In this document: positions 35,648 through 43,108 of the stretch, one piece after another
How positions within the stretch are numbered: the stretch's first letter is position 1
Layout of the letters: the number at the start of each line of letters is the position of its first letter
Source: Pseudonocardia sp.
GTDB taxonomy: Bacteria; Actinomycetota; Actinomycetes; Mycobacteriales; Pseudonocardiaceae
Direction of reading: 5' to 3'
Assembly (NCBI GenBank): GCA_019244295.1
Contig: JAFASX010000017.1
Location: 1 to 43,108 of the forward strand
DNA: 43,108 nt
Program-made: the position numbers and the translations under genes
Notes under the pieces: generated by a model
The model's database searches: none
What the model saw: the letters and a program-made list of their open reading frames with translations, nothing else
Told to the model about the DNA's origin: nothing

Positions 35648-37060
35648 ATGATGCACATCTCGTCTCATCATCTGGAAGCACTCCGTATGGTGCTGGCTGG
35701 CAAGGTGATCACACCGGAAGACGCCGACTATGACACCGTACGCATCCAGTGGAACAACGACGTCGATCGCCGCCCAGTAGCGATCGCCCGCTGCGTATCA
35801 CCAGCCGACGTCGCGGCGGCGCTCACCTTCGCCCGGGAACAAGATTTGGAGATCTCGGTGCGTGGCGGGGGCCACGCGTTCTCCGGAGCTGGCGTCTGTG
35901 ACGACGGACTGATGATCGATCTCAGCGCCATGCGCCATGTCTCGGTCTCCGCTGGTGCGCGGCTGGCCCAGGTAGGCGGTGGTACCACCGTGGCGGAGGT
36001 CGACGCGGCGACCCAGGTACACGGCTTGGCGGTGCCAACTGGAGTGATCAGCCACACCGGCATCGGTGGCCTAACACTCGGTGGCGGCATCGGATGGCTG
36101 ACCCACAAAGCGGGATTGACCATCGACAACCTGGTCTCGGTCGATATGGTGCTCGCTGACGGCCGCTACGTGCATGCCTCGCCGGAGGAGCATGCTGATC
36201 TGTTCTGGGCGGTCCGCGGCGGGGGTGGCAACTTTGGCGTCGTGACGACGTTTGAGTTTCAGCTGCATCCGGTGGGGCCAGAGGTGCACTTGGGGTTATT
36301 TTTCTGGGGGATGGACCATGGCGAACAGGTGCTGCGGCTGGCCCGCGATGTTGTGCCCCACCTACCCGCCGAGGCCGGCGCCCAGATCGCGATCGGGCTT
36401 AACGCCCCGCCCGCACCATTTGTACCCCCGCAGTACCACTTCACTTCCGGCTATCTGCTCATCGTGGTCGGGTTCTCCTCCGCAGCGGAACACGCCCGGC
36501 TCGTCGCGCCAATCCGTGAGGCGTTGCCTCCGCTGTTCGAACTCGTCACCCCAATCCCGTTTGTCGCGTTACAGCGGACCCTTGACGAGACGGCTCCCTG
36601 GGGGCTCCTGGGCTACCAAGAAGTGATCTACCTCGACGAGCTCACCGACGATGTGATCTCAGTGATCGTGGATCACATGCCCGCTAAGCGTTCGCCGATG
36701 AGCTTCTGCCTGGTTTTCCGCCTGGACGGAGCGTACAGCGCGGTCGGCGATGACGAGACGGCCTTCGGCGGCCGGCGGGCGCCGCGCTACGTCATCAACA
36801 TGGCTGGCATTGGTGCCACCCCCGAGATACTGAGCGCCGATCGGGCCTGGGTCCGGTCGTTGTGGAGCGCCCTGCTGCCGTTCGCCGAAGACTCCGGTGG
36901 TTACGTGAACTCCATGACCGACAACGACGACGATCGAGTGCGGGCGTCTTACGGCCCCGCCAAGTACGAACGGCTGGCTCGAATCAAAGCCACGTACGAC
37001 CCGGGCAACATCTTCCATCTCAACGCCAACATCAAACCCGCCCACAGCCCGGTTCCCTAG
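35648..37060 (+). CDS. FAD-linked oxidoreductase of the berberine-bridge enzyme (BBE) type
   Basis: A 470-residue flavoprotein of the VAO/BBE group. The FAD-attaching His is in ISVRGGGHAFSGAG. The region that carries the second attachment Cys in bicovalent enzymes reads TGIGGLTLGGGIGWLTHKAG with no Cys, so a single covalent bond is expected. DLFWAVRGGGGNFGVVT is the FAD-domain signature, and the C-terminal BBE segment is YERLARIKATYDPGNIFHLN. Such enzymes oxidise sugars, alkaloids or polyketide and peptide products. ATG 35648 (or 35651) follows GGGAG. It lies after the peptide terminator and 91 bases before the aldehyde dehydrogenase. Confidence 0.9.
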   Translation: MMHISSHHLEALRMVLAGKVITPEDADYDTVRIQWNNDVDRRPVAIARCVSPADVAAALTFAREQDLEISVRGGGHAFSGAGVCDDGLMIDLSAMRHVSVSAGARLAQVGGGTTVAEVDAATQVHGLAVPTGVISHTGIGGLTLGGGIGWLTHKAGLTIDNLVSVDMVLADGRYVHASPEEHADLFWAVRGGGGNFGVVTTFEFQLHPVGPEVHLGLFFWGMDHGEQVLRLARDVVPHLPAEAGAQIAIGLNAPPAPFVPPQYHFTSGYLLIVVGFSSAAEHARLVAPIREALPPLFELVTPIPFVALQRTLDETAPWGLLGYQEVIYLDELTDDVISVIVDHMPAKRSPMSFCLVFRLDGAYSAVGDDETAFGGRRAPRYVINMAGIGATPEILSADRAWVRSLWSALLPFAEDSGGYVNSMTDNDDDRVRASYGPAKYERLARIKATYDPGNIFHLNANIKPAHSPVP

Positions 37061-37151
37061 TGTGCTCTCGTCGGCCCTGTTTCGCCATTATCTGGCCGGT
37101 ACTGTGGGTGTCGTGCCTGCCTCAAGCACCTAGGGATGAGGTCACATCGTC

Positions 37152-38642
37152 ATGAGCCCCGTGATAAGCCGGGCGATGAGCTCCAGCGACCGGGAGCGCG
37201 CAGTCCTCAACGCTACCCCCACCGAACTGTTCATCAACGGTCAATGGCGACCTGGCAGTAGCGGGAAGGTCTTTGATGTCGAAGACCCGTCCACGGGCAA
37301 GGTGCTGCGCGCGGTTGCCGACGCCACAGCAGAGGACGGGATGACCGCGCTGGACGCTGCGGTCGCCGCACAGGCCAAGTGGGCCCAGTACCCACCCCGA
37401 GAACGTAGTGACATCCTGCGCCGCGCCTACGAGCTGATGATGCAGCGCCAAGATGATCTCGCTCTGCTGATGACATTGGAGATGGGCAAGCCAGTGGCCG
37501 AATCTCGCAGCGAGATCGCCTACGCCGCCGAGTTCTTCCGGTGGTTCGCCGAGGAGGCGGTACGGATCGACGGCGGCTTTGCCATCGCGCCCCATGGCTC
37601 GGGCCGAGTCCTCGTGATGCGCCAGCCGGTCGGGCCGTCGCTACTGATCACTCCCTGGAACTTCCCCGCCGCGATGGGCACCCGCAAGATCGGTCCGGCG
37701 GTGGCGGCGGGCTGCACGATGGTGCTGAAGCCAGCCAGCCTGACCCCGCTGTCGATGCTGGCGATAGCGGACATCCTGCGCGAGTGCGGGCTGCCTGACG
37801 GGGTGCTCAACGTCGTGCCCAGCTCCAGCGCGGGCCGGCTGATGGAGCCGCTGATCCGGGATGGTCGGGCCCGCAAGCTGTCTTTCACCGGCTCCACGGA
37901 GGTAGGCCGCCTGCTGTTGGAGCAGTGCGCCGAGCAGATCATGCGAACCTCCATGGAGCTTGGCGGCAACGCACCGTTTCTGGTCTTCGCTGACGCCGAT
38001 CTCGATGCCGCAGTTCAGGGAGCGATGATCGCCAAGATGCGCAACATCGGCGAGGCGTGCACCGCAGCCAACCGCTTTTACGTGCACGCCGACGTCGTCG
38101 AGGAATTCTCTCGCCAGCTGGCCGACCAGATGGGCTCGTTGCGCATCGGCCGCGGCAGCGAGGAGGGCGTGCAGGTCGGCCCACTGATCGAGGCCCAGGC
38201 ACGAGACAAAGTGCAGCGCCTGGTCGAAGACGCGGTTGCCCGCGGCGCCCAGGTGCTCGTCGGTGGCGAGCCGGTAGACGGTCCGGGATACTTCTACCGC
38301 CCGACCGTGCTCGTCGACGTGCCACCGGATGCCGAACTGACCAGCACCGAGATCTTCGGACCGGTCGCGCCGATCACCGCATTCACCGACGAGCAGCAGG
38401 TGCTGACGGCAGTCAACGACACCCCCTTCGGGCTAGTCAGCTACGTCTACACCCGTGACCTGAACCGCGCCCTGCGGGTCTGTGAGCGGCTCGAGGCCGG
38501 CATGGTAGGGCTGAACCAGGGCCTGGTCTCCAACCCGGCGGCGCCCTTCGGCGGCATCAAACACTCGGGGTTAGGCCGGGAGGGTGGCGGCCTGGGTATC
38601 GAGGAGTTCTTGGAGACCAAGTACGTAGCCCTCGCGACCTGA
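37152..38642 (+). CDS. gabD: NAD(P)-dependent succinate-semialdehyde dehydrogenase-like aldehyde dehydrogenase
   Basis: Aldehyde dehydrogenase of 496 residues. The oxyanion Asn region is LLITPWNFPAAMGTRKIGPA; KPASLTPLSM and LSFTGSTEVGR belong to the cofactor domain. The general base Glu is in MELGGNAPFLVF and the nucleophile Cys in GEACTAANRFYV. PFGGIKHSGLGREGG near the end matches succinate-semialdehyde dehydrogenases. Likely role: GABA or other gamma-aldehyde oxidation. The ATG at 37176 is an alternative start. It follows the BBE oxidoreductase and may process aldehydes that it or another enzyme makes; this link is inference. Confidence 0.9.
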   Translation: MSPVISRAMSSSDRERAVLNATPTELFINGQWRPGSSGKVFDVEDPSTGKVLRAVADATAEDGMTALDAAVAAQAKWAQYPPRERSDILRRAYELMMQRQDDLALLMTLEMGKPVAESRSEIAYAAEFFRWFAEEAVRIDGGFAIAPHGSGRVLVMRQPVGPSLLITPWNFPAAMGTRKIGPAVAAGCTMVLKPASLTPLSMLAIADILRECGLPDGVLNVVPSSSAGRLMEPLIRDGRARKLSFTGSTEVGRLLLEQCAEQIMRTSMELGGNAPFLVFADADLDAAVQGAMIAKMRNIGEACTAANRFYVHADVVEEFSRQLADQMGSLRIGRGSEEGVQVGPLIEAQARDKVQRLVEDAVARGAQVLVGGEPVDGPGYFYRPTVLVDVPPDAELTSTEIFGPVAPITAFTDEQQVLTAVNDTPFGLVSYVYTRDLNRALRVCERLEAGMVGLNQGLVSNPAAPFGGIKHSGLGREGGGLGIEEFLETKYVALAT

Positions 38643-38666
38643 GACCGTGTTGGGCGGGGCCGTTAG

Positions 38667-39944
38667 TTAGGGAGACGTTTCGCGGCCTTGCGCTGGCTGC
38701 TGGGTTGGGTCCTCCGGGCCCGCCGCCTGCGGTGGTTCGCCCGGGGGCGTCTGTGCAGGTGGCACGGGGTGGGCAACACCGGGCTGTCCGCTGAAGGTCG
38801 GCGGTACCGGGGACCCCAGCGACGGGGTGCCCACCCCTGGGCCGGACACTTCCTTGCGGGCCACCTCCTCGGCGGCCCGAACCAAGGCCGCGATATGGGG
38901 GTCGCTAGAGGTGTCAAACCACCCGGCGACGGACTCGTCGTCCTCCTCGGGCCGGCTGGCGGCAACGTGCTCGTGGCTTGGCTCGTACCGGAACACCCCA
39001 TCCTCCCCGGGCGCACCAAGCATCTTGGTGAATCCTTCGAGGGCCTTGTTGAAGTCGCTGGGGACGATCCAGACCTTGTTGGCGTCGCCTTGTGCCATCT
39101 GCGGCAGCGTCTGCAGGTACTGGTAGGCCAGTAACTCGGGGGTCGGCTGGCCGGCCTTGATCGCGGCGAACACCTTCTCAATCGCCTTGGCCTGGCCTTG
39201 CGCCTGCAGATACCGCGCGGCCCGTTCGCCCTGGGCGCGCAGGATACGAGACTGCCGCTCAGCTTCTGCGGTGAGGATCGCGGCCTGCTTGGCGCCCTCA
39301 GCGGAGAGGATCGCCGCCTGCTTCTGGCCTTCCGCGGTCTTGATCGCCGATTCGCGCTGACCTTCGGCGGTGAGGATGGTGGCCCGCTTCTCCCGATCCG
39401 CGCGCATCTGCTTTTCCATCGAATCCTGGATGGATGGCGGCGGATCGATCGCTTTGAGCTCGACCCGACCGACCCGGATTCCCCACCGCCCGGTCGCCTC
39501 GTCGAGCACTCCCGAGAGCTGACCGTTAATGAAGTCCCGGGAGGTCAAGGTGTCCTCCAGGCTCATCCCGCCCACGACGTTACGTAACGTGGTAATGGTC
39601 AACTGCTCCACCGCGGCGATGCGGTTGGCGATCTCATACACCGCATCCTTCGGGTTGGTGACCTGGAAATACACCACAGTGTCGATGGACACGGTGAGGT
39701 TATCTTTGGTGATGACCGGCTGCGGATCGAAGGAGACCACCTGCTCCCGCAGGTCGATCCGGTCCCGGATCGAGTCGACGAAGGGCACCAGAAAGTTCAG
39801 GCCTGGACTAAACGTCGTGCGGTAACGGCCGAGACGCTCGACGACCGCAGCGGTAGCTTGCTCGATCACCACCACAGCTCTGATCACTGTGACGACGATC
39901 GCCAGCAAGATGACCGCCAAGACCACGGCCAGGGCAACACTCAT
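38667..39944 (-). CDS. SPFH/band-7 (stomatin-like) membrane protein
   Basis: A 425-residue SPFH-domain protein: one N-terminal membrane helix (about 3-25), the SPFH domain (VVVIEQATAAVVERLGRYRT, then FSPGLNFLVPFVDSIRDRID and further conserved blocks to ~200), a long coiled coil with repeated TAEGQ/AEGAK units (about 205-265), and a disordered Pro/Glu/Gly C-terminus. Stomatins organise membrane microdomains and pair with NfeD proteins. ATG 39944 overlaps the NfeD stop (TGATG), so the two are coupled; mycobacterial Rv1487-Rv1488 show the same pair. Confidence 0.93.
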   Translation of the reverse strand: MSVALAVVLAVILLAIVVTVIRAVVVIEQATAAVVERLGRYRTTFSPGLNFLVPFVDSIRDRIDLREQVVSFDPQPVITKDNLTVSIDTVVYFQVTNPKDAVYEIANRIAAVEQLTITTLRNVVGGMSLEDTLTSRDFINGQLSGVLDEATGRWGIRVGRVELKAIDPPPSIQDSMEKQMRADREKRATILTAEGQRESAIKTAEGQKQAAILSAEGAKQAAILTAEAERQSRILRAQGERAARYLQAQGQAKAIEKVFAAIKAGQPTPELLAYQYLQTLPQMAQGDANKVWIVPSDFNKALEGFTKMLGAPGEDGVFRYEPSHEHVAASRPEEDDESVAGWFDTSSDPHIAALVRAAEEVARKEVSGPGVGTPSLGSPVPPTFSGQPGVAHPVPPAQTPPGEPPQAAGPEDPTQQPAQGRETSP

Positions 39945-40369
39945 CAGGGCTCCCCCAAAACGACGGCGGTGGCACCGGAGATGTTCATCACCGTAACGGC
40001 TCGGCCAGGCTCCAGTACCTCGGTTTCGTCGAACGCACGCGCAGACCACAGCTCCCCGCGTAGCTTGATCTTGCCACCGTGCGCGTCGACGGTATGGACC
40101 ACGATCGCTTTATCGCCGACCAACGCGTCAACGTTAGTCGGCACGTGGGCGGTGTGCAGCCGGCGCTTGAGCACCGGGCGGGCCAGGGTAGTCAGTGCCA
40201 GCGAGGTGGCGGCAAAGGCGGCGATCTCCCACGGTATCCCGGCGCCCAACGCCGCGAACCCCGCGGCGACCAGCGCCCCTACCCCGAGCATGATCAAAAC
40301 GAAGCCGCCGGTCAGGACCTCGGCAGCGATCAGCGCAAATCCGGCAATAAGCCACACGACAGCGGGCAT
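39944..40369 (-). CDS. NfeD-like membrane protein
   Basis: A 141-residue protein of the short NfeD type. It has two to three N-terminal membrane helices (WLIAGFALIAAEVLTGGFVL and following) and a C-terminal OB-fold domain (about 80-141) with DALVGDKAIVVHTV and GELWSARAFDETEVLEPG. It partners the stomatin encoded directly downstream with a one-base overlap. No protease domain is present. Its function in actinobacteria is not established. Confidence 0.9.
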   Translation of the reverse strand: MPAVVWLIAGFALIAAEVLTGGFVLIMLGVGALVAAGFAALGAGIPWEIAAFAATSLALTTLARPVLKRRLHTAHVPTNVDALVGDKAIVVHTVDAHGGKIKLRGELWSARAFDETEVLEPGRAVTVMNISGATAVVLGEP

Positions 40370-40423
40370 GCATCTATCTTGGCAGATCTTTGGGCGGAGT
40401 GTGCTGTGATCGTGACTGGGGCA

Positions 40424-41284
40424 CTACGATCCGGCGGTGACGAAGTCGATGAGCTGTTCGACCGCGCCCAACAGGGCCGATTCAAGATCGCGAAAGTCCT
40501 CCACGGCCCCCAGGACCCGGCACCAGCCCTGTGCTGGGTCCGCCAGCCCGTTTCGGTCTACCCAGCCCAGCGCCTGGCACACCCCGTCCTTCCACGGCAC
40601 CCCATGGGGCACCACCGGCCAGCCCGGGATGCCCAGCGCCGCAGGCCGCACCGCCTGCCAGATATCCACATAGGGGTGCCCAGTTACCAGCACGTGCGGC
40701 GTGCGCACCGCCGCAACCAGGCGGCTCTCCTTGCTGCCCGCGACCAGGTGATCAACCAGCACACCGAGCCGCCGGCCTGGGGCGGGGTCGAACTCCGCGA
40801 TCCGGTCAGCCAGGTGATCCACACCATCGAGTGGTTCTACGACCACGCCATCCACCCGCAGATCATGGCCCCAAACCCGTTCCACGAGCTCAGCGTCGTG
40901 CGTGCCCTCCACCCAGATCCGGCTGGCCCGGGCGATCCGGGCTCGTGTCCTCGCCACCCGGACCGACCCGGACGCCGACCGGGGCGCTCCAGCCGTGGTC
41001 AGTTTCGTGGGGCGGACCAGCGTGACCGGCTCGCCCTCAACCAGAAACGCCGCGCGCCGAAGCGGGAACGTCCGGACCCGCCCTCGGGCGTCCTGAAGCT
41101 CCACCGAATCGCGTTCGCAACGCAGCACCGCGCCACAGAAACCACTGGCGGCGTCCTCCACCACCAGGCCAACCTCGGCCGGCAACTGCGGCACCTCCCG
41201 CCGCCGGCGGGGCTGGCGCAACACGTCCGGCCCGTAGTCGGCGCTACGCCCCGCTGGGCTGCTCTGGAGGTCCCGGGCAGGCAT
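40424..41284 (-). CDS. DUF3097 family protein
   Basis: Actinobacterial protein of about 286 residues of the DUF3097 family, function unknown. The first ~90 residues form a beta-rich part (VGLVVEDAASGFCGAVLRC; RRAAFLVEGEPVTLVRP). The remainder includes SRIWVEGTHDAELVERVWGH, which is reminiscent of a Toprim-like fold, then HVLVTGHPYVDIWQAVRPAA and LGWVDRNGLADPAQGW. ATG 41284 (MPARDLQSSP) is preferred over 41329 because a -10 match lies eight bases upstream. It is divergent from the next gene. Confidence 0.85.
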   Translation of the reverse strand: MPARDLQSSPAGRSADYGPDVLRQPRRRREVPQLPAEVGLVVEDAASGFCGAVLRCERDSVELQDARGRVRTFPLRRAAFLVEGEPVTLVRPTKLTTAGAPRSASGSVRVARTRARIARASRIWVEGTHDAELVERVWGHDLRVDGVVVEPLDGVDHLADRIAEFDPAPGRRLGVLVDHLVAGSKESRLVAAVRTPHVLVTGHPYVDIWQAVRPAALGIPGWPVVPHGVPWKDGVCQALGWVDRNGLADPAQGWCRVLGAVEDFRDLESALLGAVEQLIDFVTAGS

Positions 41285-41298
41285 GACTGGACACGCTA
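41284..41298 (-). promoter_or_regulatory. Candidate -10 for the DUF3097 gene, leaderless
   Basis: On the minus strand TAGCGT (41298-41293) is eight bases before ATG 41284. No RBS lies between them. Confidence 0.3.
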
Positions 41299-41414
41299 GC
41301 CGGACGACCCAATCCCCCCGCCTCGCCACGCCGCAGGTGCGGGTTACATCTGCGCTGTCCGAATTGCCGGCTCGGCCGGCAGCTATCCGATCGCCGGTCG
41401 AGCCAGCGGTGTTC

Positions 41415-41429
41415 TAGTCTTCTACTTCG
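41415..41429 (+). promoter_or_regulatory. Candidate -10 for the 263-residue unknown gene
   Basis: TAGTCT (41415-41420) is eight bases before GTG 41429 with no RBS between, again pointing to a leaderless transcript. Confidence 0.3.
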
Positions 41430-42220
41430 TGCCATGCCCTAGCGCGACATTGACCGTGTGGACCTCCGCCTGGCTGCACGGCTGCGCTGCTCCTGACGCG
41501 GTGATCGACGGTCTGCACACCTGGGCAGGTCTGCACGAGGTCGTGGCCGTCGACGAGGCCACCGCACGGCGGCTTGACCTGCCAGCACCCGGAGAACCGC
41601 CGACTTCTGTGGTCGGCCTGCTGGCTGCTGCTCGACGAACCGGCGCGAGCGGTGGCCAGCTGTTGTTACCGGTGCCCGGAGACGTACGCGGTCTGCCAGC
41701 TGACGGCCTGCTCGCTGCGACGGCACTGGAGCATGGCGAGGCCGCTGTGTTCCCTGGCGCCGACCTGGCCGTGGTGCCTAGCTCGGCCGCCGAGGGCGTG
41801 TTGCGCTGGACGGTGTTCGCTGATGGTCCGTTACCCCCAGCCCCCGAACCCGCGCTGTCCGATGCCGAGCATGGCCTGCGCGGCGCGGTCCGCCAGGCGG
41901 CGACCACGCTGGTGGAACTCGGTGTCGCCCGGCGTCGCCCCGGCGTCCGCGCCGAGATCGCCGAGGCGCTCAAGCGCCGAGTCCGGCCGCCGTGGCCTGA
42001 GGGCACCCCGGCCCGCACGTTGCGCGTACTTGAGCAGGCCGACGAGGTGGAGGCCATCCTCCGCGCCGCCGACGCTGACAGCCTCGGCGGTGCGTTGTCC
42101 GCGTCGGCGGCGGCCCGTTCTGCAGCGCTGCGCCCCCTGTTCACTGCGGTTCGGGAAGCCCGGCGCTCAGCGGTCGCGGAGGCGGTGCGGGCACTCATCC
42201 CACGTGCTGGGCGGCGTTAA
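41429..42220 (+). CDS. Conserved actinobacterial protein of unknown function next to ferrochelatase
   Basis: A 263-residue, Ala/Arg-rich soluble protein without recognisable catalytic motif. The N-terminal half (VWTSAWLHGCAAPDAVIDGL; VVAVDEATARRLDLPAPG) looks alpha/beta, the C-terminal half (after residue ~145) helical and basic, ending RAGRR. Its position between NfeD/SPFH and ferrochelatase matches Rv1486c in mycobacteria, which is also uncharacterised. GTG 41429 gives the full length; ATG 41434 is in another frame. It converges on hemH across a perfect 16-bp palindrome. Confidence 0.75.
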   Translation: MPCPSATLTVWTSAWLHGCAAPDAVIDGLHTWAGLHEVVAVDEATARRLDLPAPGEPPTSVVGLLAAARRTGASGGQLLLPVPGDVRGLPADGLLAATALEHGEAAVFPGADLAVVPSSAAEGVLRWTVFADGPLPPAPEPALSDAEHGLRGAVRQAATTLVELGVARRRPGVRAEIAEALKRRVRPPWPEGTPARTLRVLEQADEVEAILRAADADSLGGALSASAAARSAALRPLFTAVREARRSAVAEAVRALIPRAGRR

Positions 42221-42231
42221 CGGCCGTTAAC
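42216..42231. repeat. 16-bp perfect palindrome between convergent genes
   Basis: GTTAACGGCCGTTAAC spans the stop codon (42218-42220) of the upstream gene and lies seven bases from the hemH stop. It is too short and has no loop for a strong terminator, but could be a protein-binding site. Confidence 0.45.
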
Positions 42232-42237
42232 CGGCCC

Positions 42238-43108
42238 TCAACCGGAGCTGCCCGGCCACACCCGGGCACAACAACTCGGTGCGCAGGGAACCCCGTTGAC
42301 GCCCTGACCGGCTGCCGGGACCTGCGAGCATCGCCGAGCAAGTGCGCCGCGCGCCTGCTCGGCGATGAGCTCCACCACCATCGCGGCGAAGCGTGGGTTG
42401 GTGCCAGGGGTGGCGGCGCGCACGAAGTCCATCCCGAGCGTGGCCGCCCGCTGCCGGGCTTCGTGATCGAGGTCCCACACGACCTCGAGGTGATCAGAGA
42501 CAAAGCCGATAGGTGCCACCACGACGCCGGGAACACCCTGGGCGTGCAGTGCGTCGAGGTGCTCGATCACGTCTGGCTCCAGCCAGGGCACCTGCGGCGG
42601 CCCGGATCGGGATTGCCACACGACGTCGTAGCTGGCTACGCCAGCCGCCGTGGCAACCAGCTGGGCGGCTGTGGTGACCTGCCGGGAGTAGCGGTGACCG
42701 CCCTGAGCGGCAAGCCCGGCCGTGGCGTCGGCAGCCAGTGGCACCGAGTGCGCCGTAAACACCACCCGCGCAGCGGGGTCGGCCTGCTCACGGGCCGTAC
42801 ACAGCGCCTCAGCGCACGCCGCGACGAACAGTGGGTGATCGAAGAAGTGCCTCAGCTTCATCAGGTCCGGTGCCCGGGGTCCGACGGCGTACCGAGCCCG
42901 GGCGATGTCCTCGTGGTACTGCCGGCAACCCGAGTACCCGCCCCACGCCGAGGTGGCGAACACCAACGCGCGGCGCACGCCGCCGGCGGCCATCGCGGCG
43001 ACGGTGTCCTCCACCATCGATCGCCAGTTGCGGTTGCCGAAGTACACCGGCAGGTCAAGCCCGGCGGTGGCGAGTGCCTGCTCGATCGCGATGATCAGGG
43101 CTCGGTTG
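42238..43108 (-). CDS. hemH: Ferrochelatase (coproporphyrin type), 5' end beyond the window
   Basis: Inserts iron into (copro)porphyrin; actinobacteria generally use the coproporphyrin branch (CpfC). The frame is open without a convincing start through the right edge, with [16 protein letters not shown] at the edge, so the N-terminal part is missing. The metal-chelating His is in [12 protein letters not shown] and the partner Glu in [26 protein letters not shown] together with [11 protein letters not shown] near the C-terminus supplies four Cys suited to the [2Fe-2S] cluster described in mycobacterial and other ferrochelatases. Synteny with NfeD/SPFH agrees. Confidence 0.94.
   Translation of the reverse strand, partial: NRALIIAIEQALATAGLDLPVYFGNRNWRSMVEDTVAAMAAGGVRRALVFATSAWGGYSGCRQYHEDIARARYAVGPRAPDLMKLRHFFDHPLFVAACAEALCTAREQADPAARVVFTAHSVPLAADATAGLAAQGGHRYSRQVTTAAQLVATAAGVASYDVVWQSRSGPPQVPWLEPDVIEHLDALHAQGVPGVVVAPIGFVSDHLEVVWDLDHEARQRAATLGMDFVRAATPGTNPRFAAMVVELIAEQARGALARRCSQVPAAGQGVNGVPCAPSCCARVWPGSSG

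Noticed and set aside
1..43108. tRNA, rRNA, CRISPR, insertion sequence or prophage
   Set aside because: No cloverleaf-like sequence, array, transposase or phage structural gene was recognised. xerC lies at its conserved dprA-xerC-rpsB locus and is not a phage integrase.

Overview
The window is high-GC actinobacterial DNA, most likely from the Pseudonocardiaceae or a close relative. The evidence is a mycothione reductase, an actinobacterial LigC-type DNA ligase with a stand-alone LigD-like polymerase, several actinobacterial families of unknown function, frequent GTG starts and many apparently leaderless starts. From memory, gene content and order follow Mycobacterium tuberculosis Rv2896c to Rv2847c over the first ~31 kb (dprA-xerC-M23-rpsB-tsf-pyrH-frr-cdsA-rlmN-dxr-rip-ispG-GNAT-map-mtr-GNAT-chelatase-cobO-cobB-cysG). 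The last ~4.5 kb matches Rv1488 to Rv1485 (SPFH-NfeD-unknown-ferrochelatase). I could not run a search, so the genus is not assigned.

Layout. 1-6.4 kb holds DNA processing (dprA, xerC), a degenerate secreted M23 protein, and the translation block rpsB-tsf-pyrH-frr running into cdsA. 7.3-9.3 kb is a minus-strand operon of a membrane-anchored protein, a His-bearing membrane protein and a Rieske lipoprotein, which looks like a small extracytoplasmic electron-transfer unit. 9.4-11.7 kb has a membrane protein, rlmN and an AhpD-like protein. 11.9-13.9 kb has LigC and a primase-polymerase arranged tail to tail. 14-20 kb is the MEP isoprenoid and site-2 protease block (dxr, rip, ispG), a two-domain GNAT protein and methionine aminopeptidase. 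20-31 kb is a cobalamin/tetrapyrrole region (cobQ, ChlI/ChlD-like chelatase, cobO, cobB, cysG). It is interrupted by a vapBC toxin-antitoxin pair, mycothione reductase, an ElaA-like GNAT and an antisense secreted SGNH hydrolase.

31-38.6 kb is the accessory part: a PLP fold-III D-amino-acid enzyme whose start carries a 19-bp tandem repeat, an SCO6745-like protein, an MFS transporter, a cysteine-free glycine-rich 89-residue peptide with its own strong RBS and terminator, a berberine-bridge-type FAD oxidoreductase and a succinate-semialdehyde-type dehydrogenase. 38.7-43.1 kb returns to conserved genes and ends inside a ferrochelatase with Cys residues typical of the [2Fe-2S] actinobacterial enzymes.

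The items most worth following up are the glycine-rich peptide and its neighbourhood, the frame conflict at the start of the D-amino-acid enzyme, two tandem micro-ORFs that chain dxr to rip by overlapping stop/start codons, a 27-bp perfect palindrome between the chelatase and cobO, and the Rieske operon. No tRNA, rRNA, CRISPR array, insertion sequence or prophage was recognised.
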